From positions 1 through 54,364 of the forward strand of contig JAFGJR010000063.1 in the NCBI GenBank assembly GCA_016928975.1: 54,364 nucleotides of DNA, in the 5' to 3' direction. Positions 8,292-17,800 of this stretch are shown here, in pieces. The DNA is from Sedimentisphaerales bacterium (GTDB lineage Bacteria > Planctomycetota > Phycisphaerae > Sedimentisphaerales > SG8-4). Position numbers and translations under genes: made by a program. The notes beneath the pieces were generated by a model. It was not told the DNA's origin and did not search any database. It was given only the letters and a program-made list of their open reading frames with translations. The stretch's first letter is position 1, and each line of letters opens with the position of its first letter.

Positions 8292-8747
8292 ATGATACGC
8301 GTGGGACATACCCTGGTGGAGTGCATCACGGTCGTGCTGATCCTCTCGATCCTGGCGCTCGTGGCCGTTCCGAGGCTTCCCCTCGGCGCGGTGTGGGGAG
8401 CCCGGACGGACGCGACGATCCGTCAGCTTGCGACGGACCTGCGGCGCACGCGCATGCAGGCGATCGCCGAAGCCGTCGGGAAACCGGCGGGCTTTGCTCT
8501 CGTGATGACCGGTGCCAGCCCCTACCGCAGCTACCAGATCGTCGATCTGGAGGACTCCGCCGCGGTGGCCGACCGTGACATCGCGCCCGACGTCCAATGC
8601 ACCGGCGGCCAACGATTCGAGTTCGGGCCGCTCGGCAACCTGAAGGAGGGCAGCGACACGCAACTGCGTATCTCGTCCGAGCGGAGAGCCTACCAGCTTC
8701 AGATCACGCCGGCGACGGGAACGGTCAGATGGTTTCCAGAAGAATGA
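8292..8747 (+). CDS. gspH: Minor pseudopilin, GspH-like
   Basis: 151 residues from ATG 8292 (MIRVG|HTLVECITVVLILSIL); an upstream in-frame ATG at 8217 would add 25 residues unlike any leader. The prepilin site has Gly at -1 and Glu at +5, followed by a hydrophobic helix and LATDLRRTRMQAIAEAVGKPAGF, which resembles the GspH/FimT pattern of a conserved helix leading into a beta domain. The GTP-to-wall role is that of a minor pseudopilin at the pseudopilus tip. The stop TGA overlaps the next start as ATGA (8744-8747). Confidence 0.85.
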   Translation: MIRVGHTLVECITVVLILSILALVAVPRLPLGAVWGARTDATIRQLATDLRRTRMQAIAEAVGKPAGFALVMTGASPYRSYQIVDLEDSAAVADRDIAPDVQCTGGQRFEFGPLGNLKEGSDTQLRISSERRAYQLQITPATGTVRWFPEE

Positions 8748-9241
8748 TCCAGACTGGCGCTTGCGGATTTCGGATTGCCGGTTCCGGATCGCGGGTTTCT
8801 GCCGGACGCCGATGCAAATCCGCAATCCGCAATCCGCAGCCCCCAATCCATACATGCCGCCAGGGCGTGACTCTCACGGAGACCGTTGTGGCGTCCACCC
8901 TGCTCGTGCTCTCCCTGATCCCGCTTCTCAAGGCATTGACCGTCGCTCAGGTGATGGACCGGGTGATCGAGCGCCGGAGCTGGAGTCTCATGCTGGCCCA
9001 AGCGGAGCTCGATCGCATCCGTGCCCAAAGCGTGCACGACTATGATCACAACTTCAACACGACATCCGTCCCCCTCGACGGGGGTTACCTCTGCACAGTG
9101 GTGGACGACCAGGGCTCCAACCTGCGAACCGTGACGGTGTCCGTCGGATTGGATGGCGACGAGAACGGCAGTCTGTCCTCGGATGAGATCGAAGTGAGCT
9201 TGTGCACGTGCCTGGCCCGTCGCTGGCCGGGATCGGACTGA
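8744..9241 (+). CDS. gspI: Minor pseudopilin, GspI-like, with an unusual 40-residue leader
   Basis: 165 residues from ATG 8744, which overlaps the gspH stop. The mature part starts after CRQG| with VTLTETVVASTLLVLSLIPLL (Glu at +5), then WSLMLAQAELDRIR, a pattern of GspI. Pseudopilin leaders are usually 5-10 residues. Here about 40 residues lie before the cleavage Gly, and most are encoded by a palindromic repeat (8762-8838; residues FRIAG and AIRNPQ). No better start lies after the repeat in this frame. The protein is probably functional if prepilin peptidase accepts a long leader; otherwise a non-ATG start close to CRQG would be needed. Confidence 0.75.
   Translation: MIQTGACGFRIAGSGSRVSAGRRCKSAIRNPQPPIHTCRQGVTLTETVVASTLLVLSLIPLLKALTVAQVMDRVIERRSWSLMLAQAELDRIRAQSVHDYDHNFNTTSVPLDGGYLCTVVDDQGSNLRTVTVSVGLDGDENGSLSSDEIEVSLCTCLARRWPGSD
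8762..8838. repeat. Palindromic repeat inside the gspI leader
   Basis: Arm 8762-8778 pairs with 8822-8838 at 16 of 17 positions, separated by 43 bases. The unit is built from GCGGATT-type heptamers, giving the translated words RIAG/RIAD and IRNPQ that recur as intergenic repeats in planctomycete genomes (recalled, not searched). Confidence 0.7.
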
Positions 9242-9528
9242 CAGCAGGACACGCTCCTTTCCTGTCGCCGCGTTCCATGTGGAAGGCGGCGTTATCGGAC
9301 AGTTTTGTGTTCGAATCCGATAGCGTCTTCCCGGCTGTTGCAGGAGCCCATAAGAGCGTGGCGGGAGCGCTCGAAAAGCGGCTTCTGAACGGCCGAGGCC
9401 GGGGGAGTCTTTTCCCTTTTCGTGGATTTCAAAGGTCGGTAATGCCGGTCGTCCGCCATGCCGAAGATATACCCGATGCGTGTCATCGTATGCGCCAGGA
9501 GTGTGGTCAGTTAAGGAGTGAATGGCAC

Positions 9529-10608
9529 TTGCAGCGTGGAACAACCATGGTGGAGCTGATGGTTGCCACGGCGGTCTTGGCCGTGGTCTTCGCCGCCATC
9601 ATGCCGGTGTTTGGCGCGATCCGGAATCATGCGGATGCCGCAGGGGCGAACTCGGAGATGGTCCAGAACGCCAGAGTCCTCAACGAGCAGTTGTACCGCC
9701 ATCTTGCACAGGCCAGGCGAATCACGGCCGTGAGCGACAGCGCCGACGCCGATGGGTACATCGAGCTTGAAACCAGCGACGGTGCCGCGTGGCGCTGTCA
9801 GCTTGGGTCCGGCGGCTACGTGGAATGTGGCCCTTCCGGCGATCTGTCCGAGCTGGCCGGCCCCATGGAGCACTTGACATTCGTTTGCTACGACGGCAAC
9901 GACTCCGCGGTCCAGACGGATGTGCCTTCGCATGTTCGTTTGGTGACGTGGGAGGGCCGGCTGGATAGTGCCGGGGCGATCACCGGGGACAAGACCATCA
10001 CGGGAGCTTGTTACCTGCGAGTCAATGGAAATGCGGCCGGTGACGATACAAGCACAACCTACGATTTCGCGACGGGCCAGCAGTACGTCGACTGCTTTGC
10101 ATTCTCTGGCGAAGACAAACCCCAGGTGCCGACCGGGTTCTTCACCCCCAACGGCTGGCTCATGCCCTGGCAGTATGACGCCATCGAGGTGCAGGACGAC
10201 AGCTTCTACGTGGTCAGCGTGTCGGCAAACTCGAACTACGCCCAGGTCCGCTTCCTCTTCCAGATCGACCAGGACAGGGACGAGGTTGGCCGGATCGACG
10301 CTATGTGGAGAGGCAAAGGGGTCAATGCGCATCACTCGCGCACGGACGGCGCCAGCTTCTACATCTGGGACTACGCCTCCGGCGCCTACGAGCTGCTCCA
10401 GGCCTCCGCGAGCACGGAAGCCTTGGTCACGCTGAGCGGGACCCGGACCGACGCGCCTTCGCGGTACGTGGATCCCTGGGGTCTGGGAATCATCGTGCTG
10501 CTTGTCGTCTCGAATGACAAGAAGACAGGCGGGCTCAATGATCAACTGTACACGGATTACGTCCGTCTGGACGTCGCCGCCTCGTCATCGGGCGGCACAT
10601 TGCCATGA
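9529..10608 (+). CDS. gspJ: Minor pseudopilin, GspJ-like
   Basis: 359 residues from TTG 9529 to TGA 10608. The TTG gives the leader MQRG| before TTMVELMVATAVLAVVFAAI and has AAGGAG at 9513-9518. The next in-frame ATG, 9490, has no ribosome binding site and gives a 17-residue leader. The hydrophobic helix is followed by VQNARVLNEQLYRHLAQARRI, typical of GspJ/PilW, then a long beta-rich domain larger than in E. coli GspJ (about 200 residues). The gap 9242-9528 holds a 7-bp hairpin (TATCGGA/TCCGATA) and no gene. Confidence 0.8.
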   Translation: MQRGTTMVELMVATAVLAVVFAAIMPVFGAIRNHADAAGANSEMVQNARVLNEQLYRHLAQARRITAVSDSADADGYIELETSDGAAWRCQLGSGGYVECGPSGDLSELAGPMEHLTFVCYDGNDSAVQTDVPSHVRLVTWEGRLDSAGAITGDKTITGACYLRVNGNAAGDDTSTTYDFATGQQYVDCFAFSGEDKPQVPTGFFTPNGWLMPWQYDAIEVQDDSFYVVSVSANSNYAQVRFLFQIDQDRDEVGRIDAMWRGKGVNAHHSRTDGASFYIWDYASGAYELLQASASTEALVTLSGTRTDAPSRYVDPWGLGIIVLLVVSNDKKTGGLNDQLYTDYVRLDVAASSSGGTLP

Positions 10609-10617
10609 GAGGGCTCG

Positions 10618-11013
10618 GTGAAGAGAAGCCAGAAGAATTCCGGTTCCGTGTTGCTTGTGATCGTGCTGCTCGTGGCGCTGCTGGCGGCGACCGTGGCCGG
10701 TCACCTCCAGATCAACGCCGAGGAGATCCAGTTGATGGAGAACCACATCGGCGGCGCCGAGGCCCTGGCGACCTGCGAGGCGGGATTGAACGATGCGCTG
10801 GCTCAGCTCCGGGCGGATTGCGCCTGGGACGACGGATTCGTCGATAAGCCCTTCAACGGCGGATCGTATACGGTCGTGGTGAATGGCTCCACCATCCACT
10901 CGACGGGGGCCACCTCCCGCGGTTTCACCGCCACCATGGAGGCCCAGGTGACGTTGGCATCGGATGGGCCTCCGTACGTGATCCGGATCGACAGTTTGCA
11001 GATCAACGAATGA
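10618..11013 (+). CDS. PilX/GspK-like minor pilin
   Basis: 131 residues from GTG 10618, 9 bases after the gspJ stop, with AGAGGG at 10608-10613. A basic start and SGS|VLLVIVLLVALLAATVAG resemble the N terminus of PilX/GspK proteins, which lack the strict Glu+5 of major pilins. The following helix EIQLMENHIGGAEALATCEAGLN fits the PilX_N pattern. It is far shorter than GspK (about 300 residues) and lacks its alpha domain. A tip pseudopilin role is inferred from position between gspJ and the PilM-like gene. The stop overlaps the next start (ATGA, 11010). Confidence 0.65.
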   Translation: MKRSQKNSGSVLLVIVLLVALLAATVAGHLQINAEEIQLMENHIGGAEALATCEAGLNDALAQLRADCAWDDGFVDKPFNGGSYTVVVNGSTIHSTGATSRGFTATMEAQVTLASDGPPYVIRIDSLQINE

Positions 11014-12530
11014 CATCGCACAGCAAAATCGCGTTGGGCATCGACGTCAATCCGCACCAGGTGAGCGCGGCCCTGGTGGAGCGGGTCGGGCAGGCGTACA
11101 GGGTCGTTGCGGCGGCCTCGGACGAGCTCCCGGATTCAGCGGCACAGCCGGGCTCGGCGGAGCAGACCAAGGCCCTGTCGCGGACGGTCCGCAAGCTTGG
11201 CCGGCGCGCCCGGTTGGCTCACATGAAGGCCGCCCTCTCGCTTTCCGCGAATCCTCTGGTCATCCAGATCCTGGACATGCCCAGGCACATGCCGGCGAAT
11301 GTCCGTGAATTCGTCGAAGGGGAGCTAAAACAGTACGTGGCGTTGTCCGGTACGCATACTCTGTCCGACTTCTGCGGCATCGGTCCTGTGGCGGAAGGGC
11401 GACGGCGCATGCTCACCGTGGCGGCAGGGATGGACCAGATCCTGGCGGCGGTCAACTCCTGCACCCGGGCGGGCGTGACCGTCGAAGCGGTCGAGCCTTC
11501 GCTGCTGGCCTATGCCCGCGCTTTCCACGCCGGTGGCACGGCACCCATACACGGCCGCAATGTCCTGATTGCCATTCTCGGCGGCAGCCTCACCGTGTCG
11601 CTGTTCTGCAACGGCACGCTCGATTTCGTGAGAGTCCGGGACGTCCCCTCCGACATGCGGGAGCAGGAGTCGCTTTTCCAGTGGCTGGCGAACGAACTGA
11701 AGACCGTAACACGTTATCATGGCGCCAATGCCGGCGCAGAATCCGGCGCATTGCATGCCAGGTTGATCGTTCAAAACCCTCAGCGCTCCGCGAAGGAGCT
11801 GGAACCGGTGCTGCGTGCGAGGACGGGGATCGAGTCCCTGGTCGTCACACATGCCGACGAGGCCGTGCCGGATTCGCCGATCGGCCAGGGCGAGGCCCCG
11901 GCCTTGATGGCGTCAAGGATGGCCGTCGGCGCCGCCCTGAAGATGCTGAATGCCGATAGCGATGACATGAAGATCAACCTGTTGCCAGGCCAGGTGACGC
12001 ACGCCCGGTCGTTCGCCAGGCATGCTCTACTGACCGCAATTGCCGCCGCGTTCACATTCCTCGGGGTGCTCGTGGCCACCGTGCTCCTGACTCGCACCGC
12101 CGACACGACACGCACGCGGGTGGAGCAGACCAAGATCGACGAACAGCTCTACACCACGCGGGCGCTGATCGCGCAGGACAAGTTCCTCGATCAGGAGATC
12201 GCCCGGGTTCGGCGTGAGCTGGACCCGCTGCAAAAGCTCCTCCAGGGCAAGAGTGAGGTCGACTGGTCGGCCGTGCTGACCGCGGTCCGACGGGTCACAC
12301 CGGCCAGCGTGTGTATCACCGAGCTTTCCAGCGGCAATAGCGAATCCCTTTCTCTCAAAGGCCTTGCTCTCTCCTGCGACGCGGCACAGTCGTTTGCTCG
12401 CGGCCTCGACGCCGGAGAGCCTTTCGCCTCCGCCTCGGTGGCCAGAATCACCACGAGGCAGCAGGATGCCAGGAGCATCGTGGAGTATCAGATCGATTGC
12501 TCCATGAAACCAGCCAGGGAGGAGAACTGA
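11010..12530 (+). CDS. PilM-PilN (GspL-like) fusion protein of the secretion machine
   Basis: 506 residues from ATG 11010. Residues 1-330 resemble the actin-like cytoplasmic PilM/GspL domain (ALGIDVNPHQVSAALV near the start, MKAALSLSANPLVIQILDMP, a phosphate-loop-like LIAILGGSLTVSLF). One membrane segment follows at about 337-360, then a coiled coil and a PilN-like periplasmic domain (VDWSAVLTAVRRVTPASVCITEL). In type IV pilus systems PilM and PilN are separate; GspL in T2SS has this joined layout. It would anchor GspE to the membrane and contact the PilO-like protein encoded next. Confidence 0.8.
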   Translation: MTSHSKIALGIDVNPHQVSAALVERVGQAYRVVAAASDELPDSAAQPGSAEQTKALSRTVRKLGRRARLAHMKAALSLSANPLVIQILDMPRHMPANVREFVEGELKQYVALSGTHTLSDFCGIGPVAEGRRRMLTVAAGMDQILAAVNSCTRAGVTVEAVEPSLLAYARAFHAGGTAPIHGRNVLIAILGGSLTVSLFCNGTLDFVRVRDVPSDMREQESLFQWLANELKTVTRYHGANAGAESGALHARLIVQNPQRSAKELEPVLRARTGIESLVVTHADEAVPDSPIGQGEAPALMASRMAVGAALKMLNADSDDMKINLLPGQVTHARSFARHALLTAIAAAFTFLGVLVATVLLTRTADTTRTRVEQTKIDEQLYTTRALIAQDKFLDQEIARVRRELDPLQKLLQGKSEVDWSAVLTAVRRVTPASVCITELSSGNSESLSLKGLALSCDAAQSFARGLDAGEPFASASVARITTRQQDARSIVEYQIDCSMKPAREEN

Positions 12531-12532
12531 CC

Positions 12533-13135
12533 GTGGCGGCAGACCGAATCCTCATGATGAAGGGATCGAAGCGGAACGCATTGTCCATCGCCCTCGTGGC
12601 GATCGGCGCGGCGGCGATGTACAACTGGATCCTCTCGCCTCAGGTCGGCTATCTGCGTGCCGTGCAGCGCTATGAGCCGGTCGTGAATGAGATAGCCGAG
12701 CGGACCGAAAGGGTCGGCGCGACGCTGGACAAGAAGCGCCGGCGACTGCGCTACCTGCAACAAGAGTTGGCGGAGGCGCGTGACAGCCTGTTCACGTCGG
12801 CCCAGGCCAAGGGGTTCCTGGGCAGCCTGCAACCGTTTGTCGAGCAGAGCGGCTGCAAGGTGATCGCCGCCGACTTCTCCGGTGAGGGGCAGACGGGGTC
12901 CTCCTCCAAAGGAAAGGAAGCCGCCGCAGTGACGACGTCTCGCGTCGCCGTGACGGTGGTCGGCTCGTACGATCAAACGATCGCATTGCTGGACCGGTTG
13001 CAGACGAATCGCCCGAAGATCTGGGTGGAGTCCTGTAGCCTGAAGCTTTCCGACGTGCGCACGGGGCGACTCGAATGTCGGCTCGTCCTCGCTCTACACG
13101 CCGTTCATGATGAGGAGGGCCACGCGGATGAGTAG
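12533..13135 (+). CDS. PilO/GspM-like inner-membrane protein
   Basis: 200 residues from GTG 12533, placed by GGGAGGA at 12517-12523. There is a short cytoplasmic tail, a membrane segment at about 16-34, a coiled coil (TERVGATLDKKRRRLRYLQQELAEAR) and a small ferredoxin-like periplasmic domain. This is the layout of PilO and GspM, which pair with PilN/GspL. Its place directly after the PilM-PilN fusion supports this. Sequence similarity in the family is low, so the call leans on architecture and position. Confidence 0.72.
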   Translation: MAADRILMMKGSKRNALSIALVAIGAAAMYNWILSPQVGYLRAVQRYEPVVNEIAERTERVGATLDKKRRRLRYLQQELAEARDSLFTSAQAKGFLGSLQPFVEQSGCKVIAADFSGEGQTGSSSKGKEAAAVTTSRVAVTVVGSYDQTIALLDRLQTNRPKIWVESCSLKLSDVRTGRLECRLVLALHAVHDEEGHADE

Positions 13136-14345
13136 TGGATTGTACCACGTCTTTGTGCTGTTCTGCGGATTCCTCGCATTGGCGAGCTCGGCTGCCGTCA
13201 ACGGCCAGCAGGCCGACACGGCGGCGGCAACGGGCGGAAACCCTTTCGCCGCCTTTCTTGGCCAGAGCGAGCCGCAGGCCCAGGACGCACCGACTTCGCC
13301 GGCTCCCGTGGTGCCGCCGGACATGCGGCTGGAAACGATCGTGCTCAAATTCCTCGACGCCACCAGCCTCAAGGGGGCTTTGGACAAGATGGTCTCCCCT
13401 TACGGCACGGTCGCGGTCAACACGAAGACCAACTCCGTGATCGTCTGCGACACGGTGGAGAACCTGGCGAAGATTTTGGTGGAGATCAAGAGGGCTGACC
13501 GGACGCCGTCCCAGGTCATGGTCGAGGTCGTGATCCTGGACGTGCAACTGCGGGACGACGCAGAGATCGGCGTCAACTGGGATTTCCTCTCCGCCGATCT
13601 GGAAGACGTCACGTACCGGCAGAGCGTCACGGGCTCCCGACTCGCCGCCGTCGCCCCCTCGGTGGCGACCCTCGGCAGCGCGACGGCGTACAACACCGTC
13701 GGACTGGGCGCCGAGTTCAGCGTGATCGCCAACTCGGTCCGGGGCATCCTGCACGCGATCCAACAGAAGCGCAATGTGGAGATTCTCGCCAGCCCCAGGG
13801 CGCTGGTCGTCAGCGGCCAAACCGCTACGATCAAGGCGGTCGAGGAAATCCCGTATGAGGAGGTGATCGATACCGCCACCGGAGGCGCGAACGCTCTGAC
13901 GTCCACGAAATTCAAGGAGGTCGGCGTCACGCTCCAGGTAGAGGCGATCGTCACGGACGGAAACAACATCTTCGTCACCATCGACGCCCGGCAGAACGTC
14001 CGGACCGGCGAAAGCGAGAAGGGCGTGCCGGTGGTCGACACGAGACAGGCGAACACGTCGCTGCTGCTGCAGGACAGCCAGACTGTCATCCTCGGCGGCC
14101 TGCGACGAGAAGAGAAAACCAAGCAGGTGAACCAGGTCCCCATTCTCGGCGATGTCCCGTTGATCGGGCTCCTGTTCAGAAGCGTCAGTACGGTGATCTC
14201 TCGCTCCGAGCTGGTCGTGCTGTTGTCGCCGCATATTCATCGCGGAGGACCCATCCCCGCGGAAATCACAACGAGAGTGGACGCCGTGCGATCCCGCAGT
14301 GCCCTGAAAACACGAATCACGACCGAGTCGAGGAACAAGGAGTGA
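13128..14345 (+). CDS. gspD: Short secretin, GspD/PilQ family
   Basis: 405 residues from ATG 13128; AGGAGGG at 13113-13119 selects this ATG over 13107. A signal peptide (about residues 1-27) is followed by a low-complexity linker, one N-type domain (about 65-115, LVEIKRADRTPSQVMVEVVILDV) and the secretin beta-barrel domain (about 150-390), with the conserved VPILGDVPLIGLLF at about 338-351. This is the outer-membrane gate. It lacks the N0 and repeated N1-N3 domains of a 650-residue GspD, so its periplasmic vestibule should be short. No GspC or lipoprotein pilotin is evident. It overlaps the upstream gene by 8 bases. Confidence 0.88.
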   Translation: MSSGLYHVFVLFCGFLALASSAAVNGQQADTAAATGGNPFAAFLGQSEPQAQDAPTSPAPVVPPDMRLETIVLKFLDATSLKGALDKMVSPYGTVAVNTKTNSVIVCDTVENLAKILVEIKRADRTPSQVMVEVVILDVQLRDDAEIGVNWDFLSADLEDVTYRQSVTGSRLAAVAPSVATLGSATAYNTVGLGAEFSVIANSVRGILHAIQQKRNVEILASPRALVVSGQTATIKAVEEIPYEEVIDTATGGANALTSTKFKEVGVTLQVEAIVTDGNNIFVTIDARQNVRTGESEKGVPVVDTRQANTSLLLQDSQTVILGGLRREEKTKQVNQVPILGDVPLIGLLFRSVSTVISRSELVVLLSPHIHRGGPIPAEITTRVDAVRSRSALKTRITTESRNKE

Positions 14346-14349
14346 CCCC

Positions 14350-14760
14350 ATGTTGAAGCTGTTCCAATCCAAGAAACAAGCCACCCAAACGAAGATCCTG
14401 GTCGTGGACGACCAGCCGGACCTGCTCAGCACGGTGGAGTACCGGCTGAGATTCGCCGGCTGCGATGTGGTAACCGCCTCGAATGGCCAGGAAGGGCTGG
14501 CCAAGGCGGCCTTGGAGAAACCTGATCTGATCCTGCTCGACATGAACATGCCGATCATGAATGGTCAGGAGATGCTCGAGCGCCTGCGCGCAGACCCGAG
14601 CTTGAAGAGGATTCCGGTGATCATGCTCACTGCCCAGTGCGAGCCGCAGGACATTGCCGCCGCCTCTGCGCTGGGCATATCGGATTATGTCACCAAGCCG
14701 TTCGATTTCACCCAGCTCATGGACAAAGTGCGGGCCGCGATCGCCAATACGAAACCCTGA
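14350..14760 (+). CDS. Single-domain response regulator (CheY-like receiver)
   Basis: 136 residues; AAGGAG precedes the ATG at 14350, 4 bases after the secretin stop. A receiver domain occupies about residues 15-132 with acidic pocket D20/D21, phospho-acceptor D64 (LLDMNMP), T94 and K116. There is no output domain. It probably relays phosphate or controls an interacting protein, perhaps the secretion ATPase platform or the large kinase encoded next. It follows the secretin so closely that co-transcription is expected. Confidence 0.9.
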   Translation: MLKLFQSKKQATQTKILVVDDQPDLLSTVEYRLRFAGCDVVTASNGQEGLAKAALEKPDLILLDMNMPIMNGQEMLERLRADPSLKRIPVIMLTAQCEPQDIAAASALGISDYVTKPFDFTQLMDKVRAAIANTKP

Positions 14761-14810
14761 TTCCCCGATCCGTCACAAGGAGCAAGACGGACTTCTCAAG
14801 GTTGTGCCGT

Positions 14811-17800
14811 ATGAGCCAAATGCAAACAGGCAGGGCGGTCAAAAGGAAGGTCACGCTGCCTCTCATCGTGCTGGTGATTCTCGCGGTCGGGGCCTTTGTG
14901 ACCTGGTGGACGGCGACGAATGCTGACCGGAAGATGCGCCGGGAGCTTCTCGACGGGGCGTGGGCGGCGGCGCGAATGGTCGATGCGGGACATGTGCTAT
15001 CCTTGCTCGGCAGCGCAGTGGACAAGGAACTGCCCGATTATCTGCACCTGAAGGACGAACTGGCACGCGCACGTCATGCCACTCGCCAATGCCGCTTCGT
15101 TTACCTGATGGGGCGCAAGTCGGATGGCACGATCTTCTTCTACGCGGACTCCGAGCCACCCGGCTCCATCGACGAATCACCGCCCGGCCAGCACTATGAT
15201 GAAGCCTCCGACGGTGTCCAGCATGTCTTCTCCACGAGCCAGGAGATGGTCGAAGGTCCGATACGAGATCGGTGGGGCACATGGGTCTCCGCATTCGTTC
15301 CTCTGCCTGATCCGCAACGTCCAGACACTCCGGTAGTCCTGGGCATGGACGTTGATGCTCGCGATTGGGCGATGGGGCTTGCCGCGGGCTCGGCCATACC
15401 AGCGGCTCTGACGCTCGCCCTGCTCATCGCCTTGGGCAGCGTCTTCCTGGCGGCCCGACGCGCCGCATTGCCATGTGCTGACAGACCTGTGCTCCGTCGG
15501 CTGATGCTGCCTCTGGCGGGCGCGTCGGCTCTGTTGGTCTGCGGCTTTGGCACCGCAATGCTGTGGCATGAGAAGCGCCATCTCGATGCGGCGATATCAT
15601 CCAATATCGCCGCGATTCCCGAAGATTTCTCGCGAGTTCTGACCCTGGAGGCCGACACGTTGCGTGTGGCCTTGCGATTCCTCACCGACGTGCCGGAGAT
15701 GCGTGCCGCGCTGAAGGTGCGGGACCGGCAGCGCCTGCTGCTGCAACACCGTGCGCTGTTCGACACACTCCGCCGGGAGCACGGGATCACCCACTTGTAT
15801 TTTCACGGTCCGGACCGGGTCGGTGTTCTGCGCGTCCACGAGCCGGACCTGTATGGGGATGTGATCGACCGGTTCACGACGTGCGAGGCGCAACGCACCG
15901 GCAGGACCGTCGCCGGGATTGAGCTGGGACCGTTGGGAATGTTCTGTCTGCGGGTAGTGGCGCCGGTGTTCGACGAGGACGGACTCATCGGCTTTGTGGA
16001 GCTGGGCAAGGAAATCGAGGGCGTCCTGGCGGGGTTGGGGAGCAAGAGCGCGATTGATATTGCCGTGATCGTCCGCAAGGACCTGCTGGACCGGCGGGCC
16101 TGGGAGACGAGTATGACGTCGCTCAGACGCGATGCCAACTGGGACCGTTTCCCCGACGACGTGCTGATCTACAGTTCGCTGCCTCAGTGGCCGGTCGCGT
16201 TCGATCCCTGCCTGAATGAGAGAAGTCCCACGGATGTCGGAGCGAAAGTGGACGTGCCTGTCGATGGCAGATCCCGGCGAATTGCGTTCCTGCCCCTTGT
16301 GGATGTCTCGGAAAGCGAGGTAGGACACTTCATCGTCTTCTACGATACCTCCAACGACTGCAGGATGTTCGCGCGATTGCTCTGCATCACCGGGGCGGGC
16401 TGTGTGCTGTTGCTTGCCTTGCTGTTCGGTTTGTTCTACGTCGTCCTGAAGAAGACGGACCAGGGGATCGAGGCCCGGGCGCTGGCTCTGCGCGAGTCGG
16501 AGGCGAAGTGGCGGTCGATCACGGAGAGTTCCGCTGACTGCATCATGCTGCTGAGCTCGAACCTGGAGATCCTGTTCATCAATCGAACGTTGCCCGATCT
16601 GGGCCTGGAGCCGCTCTGCGGCGGATCCATTCTGGACTTCCTGCCGGTGGAGTCCCGTCATTCGGCCACGGCGTGCTTCGACCAGGTGCTGAGGACGGGA
16701 AAGCCGGCCGGGTATGTCGGCGAGCTTCCTCTGCCCGATGGCCGGATAGCGTTCCTCGAGTCCAGCGTGGGCCCGGTTCTCTGCGATGGAGAGGTGACAG
16801 GGCTTGTGGTCTGCGCCCGAGACGTCAGCGATCGCAAGCGGACGGAGGAGGCCCTGCGGGAAGAGAGTCTGTTTCGCAAGGCGATCATCACCAATGCCGC
16901 CGAAGGACTATGTGTCTGCCACGAGATTCCGAACGCTCCGTTCTGGCGCTTCACGGTCTGGAATGACCGGATGGCGGAGATCACCGGCTATACCGTGGAG
17001 CAGATCAACGATCTCGCCTGGCATCAGCTATTCCCGGCAGACGGACGATCGCGGGCGCAAGCGGCGGGGCGGCTGCGTCGAATGCGACAGGGCGAGGAAG
17101 TGCGCAACCAGGAGTGGACGATTGTTCGACGGGACGGTCAGGAAAGAACACTGCTGGTTTCTTCCTCTCTTCTGGTCTCGAACCTCTCTCAGACGCATGT
17201 CCTGGCCCTGGTCCAGGATATCACCGAGCGCAAACGAGCGGAAGAGCAACTGCGCGAGGTGTTGGCGCGGACGGAGCGGATCAACCGTTTGATGGAGGGA
17301 CGGGAAACACGCGTGGTGGGGTTGAAGCGGCGGATCAACGAGCTGTCCGTCGCCGCCGGTCAATCCCCGCCCTACGAGTCTGTCCAGGAGGGCGACATGT
17401 CCGACCCGCAAGCCGAGCCTTTTGTCGCGGAGACCTCGCATCCGCTGGCGACCGCAGCGCCACGTGCGGACCACCGTATCGAAGACCTGTTGGACCAGGA
17501 CCAGATGCAGCAACTGCTGGACAGCTACTGTGACGCGGTCGGCATCTCATCGGCGATCATCGATCCGGATGGCAAGGTCTTTGTGGGGGCTCGATGGCGA
17601 CGACTGTGCACGGATTTCCACCGCGTACATCCGCAGACCGGCGCCCGGTGCATCGAGAGCGACACCATCCTGGCCGGCCAGTTGAAGGAAGGCGAGGCGT
17701 TCTCCCTGTACCGGTGCCGCAACGGACTGACGGATGCGGCTTCGCCCATCATCATCGACGGCCGGCACGTGGCGAATGTGTTCGTCGGCCAGTTTCTGCT

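Noticed and set aside
12792..14558. 588-codon minus-strand frame across the secretin region
   Set aside because: Antisense to three well supported genes; composition typical of a shadow frame.
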